Assembly: GCF_005871085.1 (NCBI RefSeq)
Contig: NZ_VAUP01000031.1
Location: forward strand, 1-64,000
Source of the DNA: Xanthobacter autotrophicus
GTDB taxonomy: Bacteria; Pseudomonadota; Alphaproteobacteria; Rhizobiales; Xanthobacteraceae
Reading direction: 5' to 3'
DNA length: 64,000 bases
A program made the position numbers and the translations under genes. Positions 26,096 to 35,167 of the stretch are shown here, one piece after another. The first letter of the stretch is position 1; the number at the start of each line of letters is the position of its first letter. Below the pieces are notes generated by a model. That model searched no databases and had not been told where the DNA came from. It was given only the letters and a program-made list of their open reading frames with translations.

Positions 26096-28633
26096 ATGAG
26101 ACACGCCTTCGCCATCGGCCTCGCGCTTCTCGCCCAGCTGGTCGCCGCAGAAGCCCAGACTCCAGCCAAATCCCCAGCCCAGTCCCAGTCCTCATCAGCC
26201 CCGAAGTTCGAGCCGCTCAAGATCACGCCCATCTGCTCGCAGGAGCGGCTCTGCCATCTCAAGACCTTCTACGACATCGGCAACTTCAAGATCGGCGGCA
26301 CCTACGATCTCGCCGCCCCCGAAAAATGGGCCAATGGCGGGGAGGGCGGCACCACCCTCGAGCAGCTGGGCGCGGGTCCGCTGCGCACCGCCTACATCGC
26401 GCTGGGCACCCCCATCCGCAATGCGGCGGGCGAGATCACCAATGCGGTGATCATCAATTCCTTCTATTCGGGCGATGCCACCGACATGTATGCCCAGTGG
26501 GTGGAGGGCACGGCGCTCTCGGGCGGATCGGTGATCGGGCCGGGCCGGGCCATCGACACCAACCAGTATTATGTGGTGATCCTCGACGCGCTGGGCCTGT
26601 GGGGCACCTCCAAGCCCTCCGAGGGGCTGGGGCAGAAGTTCCCCCAGTACAGCTACCAGGACATGGTGCAGGCCAATTACCGGATGCTGCGCGACCACCT
26701 GAAGGTGGCGCGGGCGGCGCTGGTCACCGGCGCTTCCATGGGGGCGACGCAGACCTATGTCTGGGGCGTCATGCATCCCGATTTCATGAATGGCCTGTTG
26801 CCCATCGGCGGCACCAGCCAGTCGGATGGCGGCGACCCGGTGGGCAACTGGACCTTCCAACTCATGTCCGCCGCCATCGAGAGCGATCCGCAATGGCGGG
26901 CCACCGGCGGCAATTATTACAACTTGCCGAAGGACAAGCACCCCAACCAGGGGGTCGCATTCGGCTGGTCGGTGCTGCTGCTCACCGGCTTCGACTTCCA
27001 GTTCCGCTCCCAGCAGGACTGGGCCAAGGTGCAGCCGGACGTGTTCTACTGGAACCCACCCACGCCCCAGGCCGGCGCCAGCGTGAACAAGCGCGCTTTG
27101 CTGTTCGATGCGGTGGACCTTTTGTGGCGCAACCGTGCCGGCGAGACCTACAACATCAATGACCAGCTCAAGCGCATCACCGCCCGCACGCTGGTGATGC
27201 ATATCGACAACGACCAGTGGCTCACCTTCGACCGGGCCAAGCGCACGGTGGACCTCGTGCCCGGCGCGGACTTCGTCCATGAGAAGAGCCCGGTCGCCCA
27301 TTACGGCGTGTTCTCCATCCTGAAGAACCGGGAATTCGATCCCACCGTCGCCGGCTTCCTCTCCGACGTGTCGCGCCTCACCCGCGACCGCGGCCTGGTG
27401 GCGAAGACCTACCGCACCCCCTCGGTGGCGGCGAACATCACGCCGGACAAGTCGTTCTGGAACAGTTTCGTCACCTATCCTTTCCCGGTGAAGAAGACCA
27501 CGGCCAAGGACAGTCGCGGAATCGCCTGGGACATCGGCTACATGGATGAATATGCCGGCACGGCGCCCAATCCGGACGTGCTGGTGATCATCCACGGCAA
27601 GGGCGCGTTCGGCGGCCACTACGGCAACATCATGCGCATCGCGCTGGAGCGCGGCCTCAGGGTGATCGCGGTGGATCTGCCCCACTACGGCATGTCCGGC
27701 CCCGGCAACCTCGACAGGAGCCCGGCCCGCACCATGCAGGAGATGCGGGAAGTGGTGCACGAGGTGGTGGTGAACCAGCTCAAGGTGCCAAAGGCCGCCT
27801 ATCTCGGCCATTCCATGGGCGGGCAGATCGTGCTCGGCTATGCCCTCACCTGGCCCGACGCGGTGACGAAGCTGATCCTGGAAGCCCCCGCCGGCCTCGA
27901 GGAATATCCCCGCGAGGTGACGGTGGCGCCGGGCAAGAAGCTGGACCTGTTCGATCCCGCCTATGCCCACGACTTCGACAAGTGGAAGGCCACCTGGGAC
28001 CAGACCGGCCTGCGCGAGCGGGAGAAGAACCTCACTGCCCAGCAGATCGATGATTTCTTCCACTTCCGCAGCCGCGATCCGGTGACCGGCGCGGTGACGC
28101 CGCAGCGCTCGGGCTACTTCCTGCGCGACAGCGAATATGCGCGCCTGCACACCGCCCAGCGCATCGGCATGATCAAGGGCGATCCGCGCGAATTGCAGCA
28201 ATGGGTGGATGTCTTCATCTTCGACATCTACGCCATGGTGGCGGAATTGCAGGAGAAGGACCCGGCCAGCCTCTATAAAAGGCTGACCGACATCAAGATC
28301 CCCATCTTCCTTGCCTTCGGCGACAAGGAGCCGTTCATTCCCGGCTATGCCTTCAACGGGCTGAACGACCTTTCGCGCCAGCTCATCCTGCCGTTCATGC
28401 GGCGCATGGATGCGGCGGGTGGGGATGTGCGGGTGAAGGTCTATCCCGGCACCGCCCACTTCATCCACACCGACGAGCCGGTGGCCTTCGCCGAGGATGT
28501 GGTGGACTTCGTCGAGACCGGCCGCGTGCCCACCGCCTCGGCCGCGAGCGTCGACCGGCTGATCCACGGCGCGCCCTCGGACGCCTCGCCCCAGGCCGCC
28601 ACCGCCGCTGCGCCCACTGGCCTCAACAAATAG
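26096..28633 (+). CDS. Secreted protein with two tandem alpha/beta-hydrolase domains
   Basis: 845 residues. A signal peptide (1-20, MRHAFAIGLALLAQLVAAEA) is followed by a Ser/Ala/Pro linker. Domain 1 (about 55-425) resembles the MetX homoserine acetyltransferase branch: nucleophile Ser214 in TGASMGATQT, Asp373 in DNDQW, His402 in VAHYG. Domain 2 (about 455-815) is an ordinary alpha/beta hydrolase: oxyanion region IIHGKGAFGG, Ser573 in LGHSMGGQIVLG, Asp in FGDKEPF, His in GTAHFIHTDEP. Both triads look complete. The substrate is unknown. ATG 26096 has GGGAGGAAA upstream. The next hydrolase gene begins 8 bases on. Confidence 0.82.
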   Translation: MRHAFAIGLALLAQLVAAEAQTPAKSPAQSQSSSAPKFEPLKITPICSQERLCHLKTFYDIGNFKIGGTYDLAAPEKWANGGEGGTTLEQLGAGPLRTAYIALGTPIRNAAGEITNAVIINSFYSGDATDMYAQWVEGTALSGGSVIGPGRAIDTNQYYVVILDALGLWGTSKPSEGLGQKFPQYSYQDMVQANYRMLRDHLKVARAALVTGASMGATQTYVWGVMHPDFMNGLLPIGGTSQSDGGDPVGNWTFQLMSAAIESDPQWRATGGNYYNLPKDKHPNQGVAFGWSVLLLTGFDFQFRSQQDWAKVQPDVFYWNPPTPQAGASVNKRALLFDAVDLLWRNRAGETYNINDQLKRITARTLVMHIDNDQWLTFDRAKRTVDLVPGADFVHEKSPVAHYGVFSILKNREFDPTVAGFLSDVSRLTRDRGLVAKTYRTPSVAANITPDKSFWNSFVTYPFPVKKTTAKDSRGIAWDIGYMDEYAGTAPNPDVLVIIHGKGAFGGHYGNIMRIALERGLRVIAVDLPHYGMSGPGNLDRSPARTMQEMREVVHEVVVNQLKVPKAAYLGHSMGGQIVLGYALTWPDAVTKLILEAPAGLEEYPREVTVAPGKKLDLFDPAYAHDFDKWKATWDQTGLREREKNLTAQQIDDFFHFRSRDPVTGAVTPQRSGYFLRDSEYARLHTAQRIGMIKGDPRELQQWVDVFIFDIYAMVAELQEKDPASLYKRLTDIKIPIFLAFGDKEPFIPGYAFNGLNDLSRQLILPFMRRMDAAGGDVRVKVYPGTAHFIHTDEPVAFAEDVVDFVETGRVPTASAASVDRLIHGAPSDASPQAATAAAPTGLNK

Positions 28634-28641
28634 GTGCCGCC

Positions 28642-29529
28642 ATGGCCATGCTGAAAGCCGGCGACATCAACCTCAGGGTTCAGGCCGGCGAGGTAAACCT
28701 CGCCTGGCGCGAATGGGGGGAGGGCGACACCATCGTCCTCTTCCTCCACGGCAATCTGGCGAGCAAGGAGTGGATCGAACTCGCCGCCCCCCACTTCCCG
28801 CGGGGCGTGCGCACCATCGCCATCGACTGGCGGGGCTGCGGGGACAGCGACAAGCCGGAGCACCTCCCGGACTTCTCCAATTATTCCATCGCCCAGCACG
28901 CCGACGACATGCTGGCGGCGCTGGATGCCCTGGGGGTTTCCTTCTGCCACCTCGCCACCCATTCCACGGGGGGCATCATCTCCACACGGATGATCCTGAA
29001 GCAGCCGGAGCGCTTCGGCCGGGTGTTCTCGCTCTCGCCGGTGGGGCCGCAGGGCATCGTCTTTCGCCCGGAGCAGGCGGCGTTCTTCGGGCAGATGAAG
29101 GCGAGCAAGGAACTGACGCGGCAGGTGATGGCATCCACCGCCATGAGCCTGTTCGAGCCGGAAAGCCTTCTCCACGGGCCGGCCCGCTTCAAGCCGGGCG
29201 TGGAAGCACGCGCCGGCCTGTTCGAGCGCATCGTGGACCAGACTTTCGCGGTGTCCGACGGCATCTGGTTCGGCACGCCGGACACCCTCACCAAGGAGGC
29301 GGCGAGCGGGGAGCTGAAGGCGCGCATGGGTTCCATCCCCCATCCCCACCTCGTGGTGTGGGGCATGAATGATGCGGTGATCGCCGAGGCGGACCTGAAG
29401 GAGATGGCCGCCCTCATGCCCCACTGCCGCTTTGTGGCTGTGCCGGGCGTCGGCCATTCACTGAACCTTGAGGCGCCGGAGCTGTATGCCGGCTATTTCG
29501 GCGCGTGGTTCGGCGGGCTGGCAAGGTAA
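28642..29529 (+). CDS. Alpha/beta-fold hydrolase
   Basis: 295 residues, no signal peptide. IVLFLHGNLASKEWIE gives the oxyanion-hole HGN, nucleophile Ser108 lies in THSTGG (a variant of the GxSxG elbow with Thr at the first position), Asp in WGMNDAVI, and His in VGHSLNLEAPELYAGYF. Eight-base spacing to the secreted double hydrolase implies an operon and perhaps related substrates, one periplasmic and one cytoplasmic step. Specificity cannot be inferred. Confidence 0.85.
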   Translation: MAMLKAGDINLRVQAGEVNLAWREWGEGDTIVLFLHGNLASKEWIELAAPHFPRGVRTIAIDWRGCGDSDKPEHLPDFSNYSIAQHADDMLAALDALGVSFCHLATHSTGGIISTRMILKQPERFGRVFSLSPVGPQGIVFRPEQAAFFGQMKASKELTRQVMASTAMSLFEPESLLHGPARFKPGVEARAGLFERIVDQTFAVSDGIWFGTPDTLTKEAASGELKARMGSIPHPHLVVWGMNDAVIAEADLKEMAALMPHCRFVAVPGVGHSLNLEAPELYAGYFGAWFGGLAR

Positions 29530-29531
29530 GC

Positions 29532-30062
29532 CTACTGGGCCGGTAGCCCGCGCACCGGCGCCCATTCGATGGCGAGGCGCTGGGCGGTGGCGAGCTGGGC
29601 GGCGCTCATCTTGGTGGCCACCGCGTCGCGCAGGCGGGTGTAGACATCCCGCTCGCGCTTGTTGGCCCGGGCGGTGGCGAGGATGAGCCACTTCTGCGAC
29701 AGCACCACGTCGCGCGGCACGCCGTGGCCCTTGTCATAGAGCAGGCCCAGCAGATATTGCGCTGTCGCCTCGCCCTGCTCGGCGGCGCTGGCGTACCAAT
29801 TGGCGGCCGCCAGATAATTCTGCGGCACGCCCTTGCCGTATTCATAGAGGAAGCCGAGCAGGCCCTGGGCGCGGGGATCGCCGGCCCATGCCAGCGGCGT
29901 CAGTTCGGCGGCGGCGGCCTCATAGTCGCCCCGCGCATAGAGCGTGAAGGCGCGGGTGGTGGAGGGCGCGCCCGCGCCGGCCGGCGCGGGCAGACCGAGC
30001 GCGGCCGCGACAAGGAGCGCGGCCAGCATCCGGCGCGGGGCTGAAGGACCCGTCAGCTTCAT
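29532..30062 (-). CDS. Sel1-repeat periplasmic protein
   Basis: 176 residues. A signal peptide lies within 1-30 (MLAALLVAAALGLPAPAGAG). Sel1-like repeats follow: AFTLYARGDYEAAAAELTPL, QGLLGFLYEYGKGVPQNYLA, QYLLGLLYDKGHGVPRDVVL. Such repeats mediate protein contacts. It starts 19 bases after the prepilin peptidase gene, which is on the same strand, so it is probably a periplasmic accessory of the secretion system. GGAGGC precedes the ATG. Confidence 0.82.
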   Translation of the reverse strand: MKLTGPSAPRRMLAALLVAAALGLPAPAGAGAPSTTRAFTLYARGDYEAAAAELTPLAWAGDPRAQGLLGFLYEYGKGVPQNYLAAANWYASAAEQGEATAQYLLGLLYDKGHGVPRDVVLSQKWLILATARANKRERDVYTRLRDAVATKMSAAQLATAQRLAIEWAPVRGLPAQ

Positions 30063-30081
30063 TGGCGCCTCCCGATCCCCC

Positions 30082-30708
30082 TCACATCAACCCGACGATC
30101 CAGCGGTCGAACAGCCAGCCGATCCAGATGGCCGGCGCGAAGAACAGACCGAACGGCAGCCGGTCCCGCACCCGCACGGCGCGGCCGGTAGTAAGGCGGC
30201 GGATGCCATAGGCCATGAGCCCGGCAAGGGCCGCCGTTTCCACCGCCACCGGCATGGCGGTGACGCTGAGCCAGACCCCTGCCACCGCCGCGAGCTTCAC
30301 GTCGCCCAGCCCCAGCCCGTCGCGGCCGCGCAACGCGCGGTAGCCGAGGCGAATGGCGAGGAACATGATGGCCAGCCCGGCGCCGCCGAGGAACGCGGAG
30401 ATGACGCCGTCCACCGGCTCCGGCTCCGGCGCCGTGGCCGCGGCGGCAAGGCCAAGGAGAAGGCCGAGCGCGTTCAATGAATCGGGAATGATGAAGTGCC
30501 GTCCGTCGATGACGGCGATGGCGGCGAGGACCGGCACCAGCGCTGCCGCCAGCAGGCCGACCACGGACGGCTCCACCGCAAGGCTCGCGGCCATGGCGGC
30601 CATGACCACCGCCGCGAGGGCCACCTTGCCGGCCAGGTCGCCGGTGGCGTGCAGGCGGGTCGGGGACGACCGGCGGGCGGGGGAAGACAGGGTCACGGCC
30701 GGCCTCAC
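30082..30708 (-). CDS. gspO: Prepilin peptidase of the type II secretion system
   Basis: 208 residues, six or so membrane helices of the A24 aspartic protease family. The two catalytic Asp are in AVIDGRHFIIPD and GLGLGDVKLAA. The N-terminal methyltransferase part and its cysteine cluster, present in long PilD/GspO enzymes, are absent, as in CpaA-like short forms. It should cleave the GspG, H, I, J and K leaders encoded on the opposite strand. It overlaps gspD by four bases. Confidence 0.88.
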   Translation of the reverse strand: MRPAVTLSSPARRSSPTRLHATGDLAGKVALAAVVMAAMAASLAVEPSVVGLLAAALVPVLAAIAVIDGRHFIIPDSLNALGLLLGLAAAATAPEPEPVDGVISAFLGGAGLAIMFLAIRLGYRALRGRDGLGLGDVKLAAVAGVWLSVTAMPVAVETAALAGLMAYGIRRLTTGRAVRVRDRLPFGLFFAPAIWIGWLFDRWIVGLM

Positions 30709-33008
30709 CGTGCGCCGAGCGGGGCCTGCGGGCCGCCGGGCAGGGTGGTGACGGTGCCGCGCAGCTTGGCGCGCAGCTCCTCGGCCACCGTGTGGGCATC
30801 CACATTGTCGCGGATGATCTGGGGGCGGATGAAGATGATCAGCTCGGTGCGCTTCACCGTGCCCGTGGTGTGGGCGAAGGCGTCGCCGACGCCGGGGATC
30901 TGGTCGAGGATGGGCACGCCCTGGCGCACGCCGTTATGGCGCTCGCTGATGAGGCCGGCGAGCAGCACGGTCTGCCCGCTCGCCACGGCGATGACGCTCT
31001 TCACCTTGCGCTGGGACACGGTGGGGGTGAGCCCGGTGGAATTGCTGCTGGTGCCGCTGGTGGTGGGATCGGACTGGGTGACGTTGCTGATCTCCTGCTC
31101 GATCTCGAGGCGCACCTGCCCGTTCACGTTCACCCGCGGCACCACATGCAGGATGATGCCGGTGTTCTTGTACTCGATGGTGTTGACCACCGTGTTGGAC
31201 GACGACAGCACCGTGGCGCTGCCGGTGGAGACCGGCACCTCGTCGCCCACCTGCAGCGTCGCCTTCTGGTTGTCCACCACCACGACCGAGGGGTTGGACA
31301 GCACCTTCACGTCGGTGACCGTATGCAGGGCATCGAGGATGGCGCGGGGCTGGTTCTCGCGGCCCACCAGCAGGTTGAAGCCGGGCAGCACGCGGTTGAT
31401 GGCCTGGTCGGTGATCTCGCCCGAGAGGGTGTTCAGCACCGAGCCGTTGTTGCGGCCGAGGCCCAGGTCCTTGCTGGTGAGGTAGAACTGCACGCCATAG
31501 GCCAGCGTGTCGTTCAGCGTCACCTCGGCCACGGTGGCCTCGATGGCCACCTGCATCTGTGGTTGGTCGAGCTGCATCAGGGTGCGCTCGATGATGCGGT
31601 AATTCTCCTGACTGGCGAAGATCAGCAGCGAGTTGTTCACCGCATCGGCGGTGATGCGGATGCCGGGCAGCAGCGCGCCGCCCCCTCCCGAGCCGCCGCC
31701 GGAGCCGCCCAAAGGCGCGCCCTCACTGTCGACGGCGGTAGCCTTGCCGCCGGAGCCGCCCGTGTCCTGCTTGGGCGGGGATTGGCCGAGCCGCTGCTGC
31801 ACCGTGAGGCCCGATCCCGACCCATTGCCGTCCGAGCCGCCGCCGGAGGACACCGAGGCGCCGGAGCCCGGCGCGATCTGGCTTGCCGCCTGGTCGAGGC
31901 CGCTGGACGATCCGCCCACGAACAGGTCGTTGAGCACCTTCGCCGTCTGCTTGGCGTCGCCGTAGCGCAGGCGATAGACGCGCACCCCCACCGTGGTGTC
32001 GGAGCGGTCGAGGCGGCCGATCCAGGTGCCGGCGGTCTGCAGCAGCTCCGGCTTCTTGGCCACCACCATGATGGCATTGAGCCGGGTGATGGCCTGGAAC
32101 TTCACCATCTTGTGGCTGAGCCCGCTGTCGCCCGCATCCATGATGCTCTCCAGCTCGGAGATCAGCGCCTCGGGCGCGCTGTTGCGGACCGGATAGACCC
32201 CCACCGACTGGCCGCGCATCCAGTCCGCATCGAAGGAGAGCACGGTGTTGATGGCCGATTGCCGCTCCGCCCCGGTGCCCTGGATGATGAGCAGGTTGCG
32301 GCCGGGATCGGCGCGCACGGCACCGGCCTTGGTGGCGAAGCTGTCGAGCAGCGGCATCAACGCTTCGGCCGAGACATAGCGCAGCGGCACCACGGAGATG
32401 CCGTAACCCGGCTCCGGCCGCGAGGTGCCCACGTCGGCATTGCCGCCGCCCGCCGCCTCGGTGAGGGGCACGAGGCGATAGCCGGAGGCCTCGCGCACCA
32501 TGGCCACGTTGTTGGTCTTCAGCGCGGTTTCGAGCACGTAGAGCAGCTCGGTTTTCGGCACCGGCCGGGCCGAGGCCAGGGTGACCGTGCCCTGCACCCG
32601 CGGGTCGATGACGTAGCCCACGCCGAGGATATCGCCCAGCACGACCTTGGCGACGCTGGTCACCGGCGTGTTGTCGAAGTTGAGGTCATAGCCGTCGGCG
32701 CCGCCGCTCACGCCGCCCCGTCCCGCCACCCCGACCTCGGAGCGGTCGGAGACCGATGCCGAGGTGCTGGAGCCGAAATATTCGATGGCCTTGCGGTCGT
32801 CGGGAATGTCCTGTGGGCCGGGCACGGGCTTGGTATCGCGGGGCAGCAGGTCGATGGCGCGCACCTGGTCCATCACGCTCGGTGGCTTGACGTCGTCGGG
32901 CACCAGCGAGCACGCGGCCAGCGCCGTGGCGATGAGGATCGCGCACGTCAACAGCAGGGTGCCCGGTCGGGAGCCGAACCGGTTGGGCCGATCTTTCCGC
33001 ACTTCCAC
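30705..33008 (-). CDS. gspD: Type II secretion secretin
   Basis: 767 residues from a GTG start. The lipobox LAAC puts the lipidated Cys at 33. N0-N3 periplasmic domains cover about 110-420 (LNFDNTPVTSVAKVVLGDIL, VGVYPVRNSAPEALI, VGVRVYRLRYGDAKQTAKVL), with a long Gly/Ser-rich insert in N3. The C-terminal secretin barrel includes VSTGSATVLSSSNTVVNTIE, QRKVKSVIAVASGQTVLLAG and VPILDQIPGVGDAF. It forms the outer-membrane pore. It is divergent from gspE and followed by gspO and the Sel1 gene. Confidence 0.93.
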   Translation of the reverse strand: MEVRKDRPNRFGSRPGTLLLTCAILIATALAACSLVPDDVKPPSVMDQVRAIDLLPRDTKPVPGPQDIPDDRKAIEYFGSSTSASVSDRSEVGVAGRGGVSGGADGYDLNFDNTPVTSVAKVVLGDILGVGYVIDPRVQGTVTLASARPVPKTELLYVLETALKTNNVAMVREASGYRLVPLTEAAGGGNADVGTSRPEPGYGISVVPLRYVSAEALMPLLDSFATKAGAVRADPGRNLLIIQGTGAERQSAINTVLSFDADWMRGQSVGVYPVRNSAPEALISELESIMDAGDSGLSHKMVKFQAITRLNAIMVVAKKPELLQTAGTWIGRLDRSDTTVGVRVYRLRYGDAKQTAKVLNDLFVGGSSSGLDQAASQIAPGSGASVSSGGGSDGNGSGSGLTVQQRLGQSPPKQDTGGSGGKATAVDSEGAPLGGSGGGSGGGGALLPGIRITADAVNNSLLIFASQENYRIIERTLMQLDQPQMQVAIEATVAEVTLNDTLAYGVQFYLTSKDLGLGRNNGSVLNTLSGEITDQAINRVLPGFNLLVGRENQPRAILDALHTVTDVKVLSNPSVVVVDNQKATLQVGDEVPVSTGSATVLSSSNTVVNTIEYKNTGIILHVVPRVNVNGQVRLEIEQEISNVTQSDPTTSGTSSNSTGLTPTVSQRKVKSVIAVASGQTVLLAGLISERHNGVRQGVPILDQIPGVGDAFAHTTGTVKRTELIIFIRPQIIRDNVDAHTVAEELRAKLRGTVTTLPGGPQAPLGAR

Positions 33009-33415
33009 CCGATGCCTCGATGAACCCAGCTGCCGTTCGAGGTGGATGGCCCCGATCTCCGGACGGACGACACCTAGTATCGATGGCGTATGACAGAAAT
33101 ATTAGGGTCACCCAAAGTTGTGGAACGACTGGCCTTGCACCGTGCGCGGGGCGGGACTGTTGCGGGACTGTCATGAAGTCGCCGCGAAACCTTCATGGGG
33201 CGTCACGATGATGCGCCCGCCGGCGAGAGCGCGTTCGGGCCGCATGGCCTTGTCATGTTCGATCAGGGACCCATGGAAGGGGCACCCGCGTGGCGGCCGT
33301 CGCGGGGCGATTGTCGTCCGGCGCATGCGAGAACCCTGCCCGGCGGCACGGATCAAGGTGAGGCGCGACGGGCGAGCCAACTGGCCGGCGTGCCGTTCGG
33401 GCGACGGGGACAGGG
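33009..33415. other. gspD-gspE divergent intergenic region
   Basis: 407 bases. An AT-richer segment lies at about 33075-33120, followed by the Pho-box-like direct repeats at 33157-33196. A short open frame crossing 33118-33519 has no family match and is treated as noise. No unambiguous -35/-10 pair was seen. Confidence 0.55.
33157..33196 (+). promoter_or_regulatory. Pho-box-like 11-bp direct repeats
   Basis: Units spaced exactly 11 bases read CTGTTGC (33157), CTGTCAT (33168), TCGCCGC (33179) and CCTTCAT (33190). The second is a perfect PhoB half site, the first and fourth are partial and the third is poor. GCGGGACTGT is also repeated at 33151 and 33162. The site lies between the divergent gspD and gspE operons. 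Confidence 0.4.
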
Positions 33416-35167
33416 ATGGCGGCCGACGGCGCCGGCGAATTCGTCGGCGATTTCATGGGCTATCTGGCGCGATGCGGGCTGCTGCGGCCGGGCGACGCCG
33501 TGCCCGCGCGGCCCGATGAGGCGCACTCCGTCGACACCCGCGCTTCGGATATGCGCCCTTCCGCGCCGCTCTCCGTCGAGACCGCAAAGCCCCTGCGCAA
33601 GGTGTGGGAATCCACCGAGCTTCCCGCCGGCGATTTCGCCGACGCGGTGGCCGCCTTCTATCGCCTGCCCCGCGTGAGCCTGCCGGAACTGATGGCGGCG
33701 CCCGCGCTGGTGTCACACTTCTCGCCGCGCTTCCTGCGCGAGATGACGGCGCTGCCTTTTCGCGGCGCCGATGGCGCGGTGCGCCTCGCCGTGGGCGATC
33801 CCACCGACGGGGCGGTGCGGCGCGCCGCCGAGATCGCCTTGGGCGAAAAGGTGGCGCTGGTGGTCGCCTCCTTCGAGGACATCGCCACGGTACTCACCGA
33901 GCGACTCGGCGGGGATGAAGTGCCGGCGGCCGGGATCACGGAGGCCGGCAGCGCGCGGGCAGACGACGACATCGACAGCCTGCGCGATCTCGCCTCCGGC
34001 GCGCCGGTGGTGCGGGCGGTCAACGACCTCTTGGAAAAGGCCATGGAGCTGCGCGCCAGCGATATCCATATCGGCCCGTTCCGGGGCACCATCGAGGTGC
34101 GCATGCGCATCGACGGCCTGCTGCGGGTCGTGCCCGCGCCCGCCGACGTGCTGCCCCAGGCGGTGATCTCCCGCATCAAGATCCTCGCCGGCCTCGACAT
34201 CGCCGAGCGCCGTCTGCCGCAGGACGGCGCGGCGCGCCTGAAGCTCGGCCGCTCCGAGATCGACGTGCGCGTGGCGCTCATGCCCACCCAGCACGGCGAG
34301 GCGGCGGTGATCCGCCTCTTGCCCCGCGACCGGGGCCTGTTGAACATGGACAAGCTCGGCCTGTCGCCGGGCGATGCGGAAATCCTCAAGCGGCTGCTGG
34401 CGCTGCCCCACGGCATGGTGGTGGTCACCGGACCCACCGGGTCGGGCAAGACCACCACGCTTGCCACCATCCTCTCCATCCTGAACGAGCCGACGCGGAA
34501 GATCCTCACCATCGAGGACCCGGTGGAATATGAGATCAAGGGCGTCTACCAGTCGCAGGTGAAGCCCGCCATCGGCCTCACCTTCGCCGCCGCCCTGCGC
34601 TCCTTCCTGCGCCACGACCCGGACGTGATCATGGTGGGCGAGGTGCGCGATCCCGAAACCGCGCACATCGCGGTCCATGCCGCGCTCACCGGCCATCTGG
34701 TGCTCACCACGCTCCACACCGACACGGCGGCGGCCTCGGTGCCGCGCCTGCTGGATCTTGGGGTGGAGGGCTTCCTGCTGAAATCCACCCTGCGGGCGGT
34801 GATCGCCCAGCGGCTGGTGCGCCAGCTGTGCGACCGCTGCAAGCGGCCGCGCACCCTCACAGCGATGGACGTGGCCGACGACCCGCGCTTCTCGGCCCTC
34901 GGCTTCAAGGCCGGCGAGACCGTGTACGAGCCCAAGGGCTGCGAGCGCTGCGGCGGGGCCGGCTATCGCGGCCGGGTGGGGGTGTTCGAGATCCTCACTC
35001 TCTCCGACGAGATCCGCGAGATGATCGACCGCCACGCGGGGGCTAGCGCCGTGGACAAGGCGGCCATCGCCGGCGGCATGACCACGATGCTGGACGACGG
35101 CATCCTGAAATGCCGGGCCGGCATCACCTCGCCGGCCGAGGTGCTGCGCGTGACCACCGTGCGCTGA
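33416..35167 (+). CDS. gspE: Type II secretion ATPase
   Basis: 583 residues. An N-terminal GspE domain (about 60-170) is followed by the motor domain: Walker A GPTGSGKTTTL, Asp box TIEDPVEYEI, Walker B DVIMVGEVRDPETA and His box HLVLTTLHTDTAAA. A zinc-binding tetracysteine is present (CDRC then CERC). It is the cytoplasmic hexameric motor that drives pseudopilus assembly. ATG 33416 has a purine-rich GGGGACAGGG upstream. The stop overlaps the gspF ATG by one base. Confidence 0.94.
   Translation: MAADGAGEFVGDFMGYLARCGLLRPGDAVPARPDEAHSVDTRASDMRPSAPLSVETAKPLRKVWESTELPAGDFADAVAAFYRLPRVSLPELMAAPALVSHFSPRFLREMTALPFRGADGAVRLAVGDPTDGAVRRAAEIALGEKVALVVASFEDIATVLTERLGGDEVPAAGITEAGSARADDDIDSLRDLASGAPVVRAVNDLLEKAMELRASDIHIGPFRGTIEVRMRIDGLLRVVPAPADVLPQAVISRIKILAGLDIAERRLPQDGAARLKLGRSEIDVRVALMPTQHGEAAVIRLLPRDRGLLNMDKLGLSPGDAEILKRLLALPHGMVVVTGPTGSGKTTTLATILSILNEPTRKILTIEDPVEYEIKGVYQSQVKPAIGLTFAAALRSFLRHDPDVIMVGEVRDPETAHIAVHAALTGHLVLTTLHTDTAAASVPRLLDLGVEGFLLKSTLRAVIAQRLVRQLCDRCKRPRTLTAMDVADDPRFSALGFKAGETVYEPKGCERCGGAGYRGRVGVFEILTLSDEIREMIDRHAGASAVDKAAIAGGMTTMLDDGILKCRAGITSPAEVLRVTTVR

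Noticed and set aside
23460-26195. A 911-residue minus-strand frame opposite the dehydrogenase and uxaA genes
   Set aside because: Same high-GC shadow effect; it runs through two well-defined plus-strand enzymes and has no recognisable domain.
33118-33519. Open frame of 133 codons between gspD and gspE
   Set aside because: It overlaps the gspE start, is Arg-rich low-complexity sequence, has no ribosome site and would cover the divergent promoter region.
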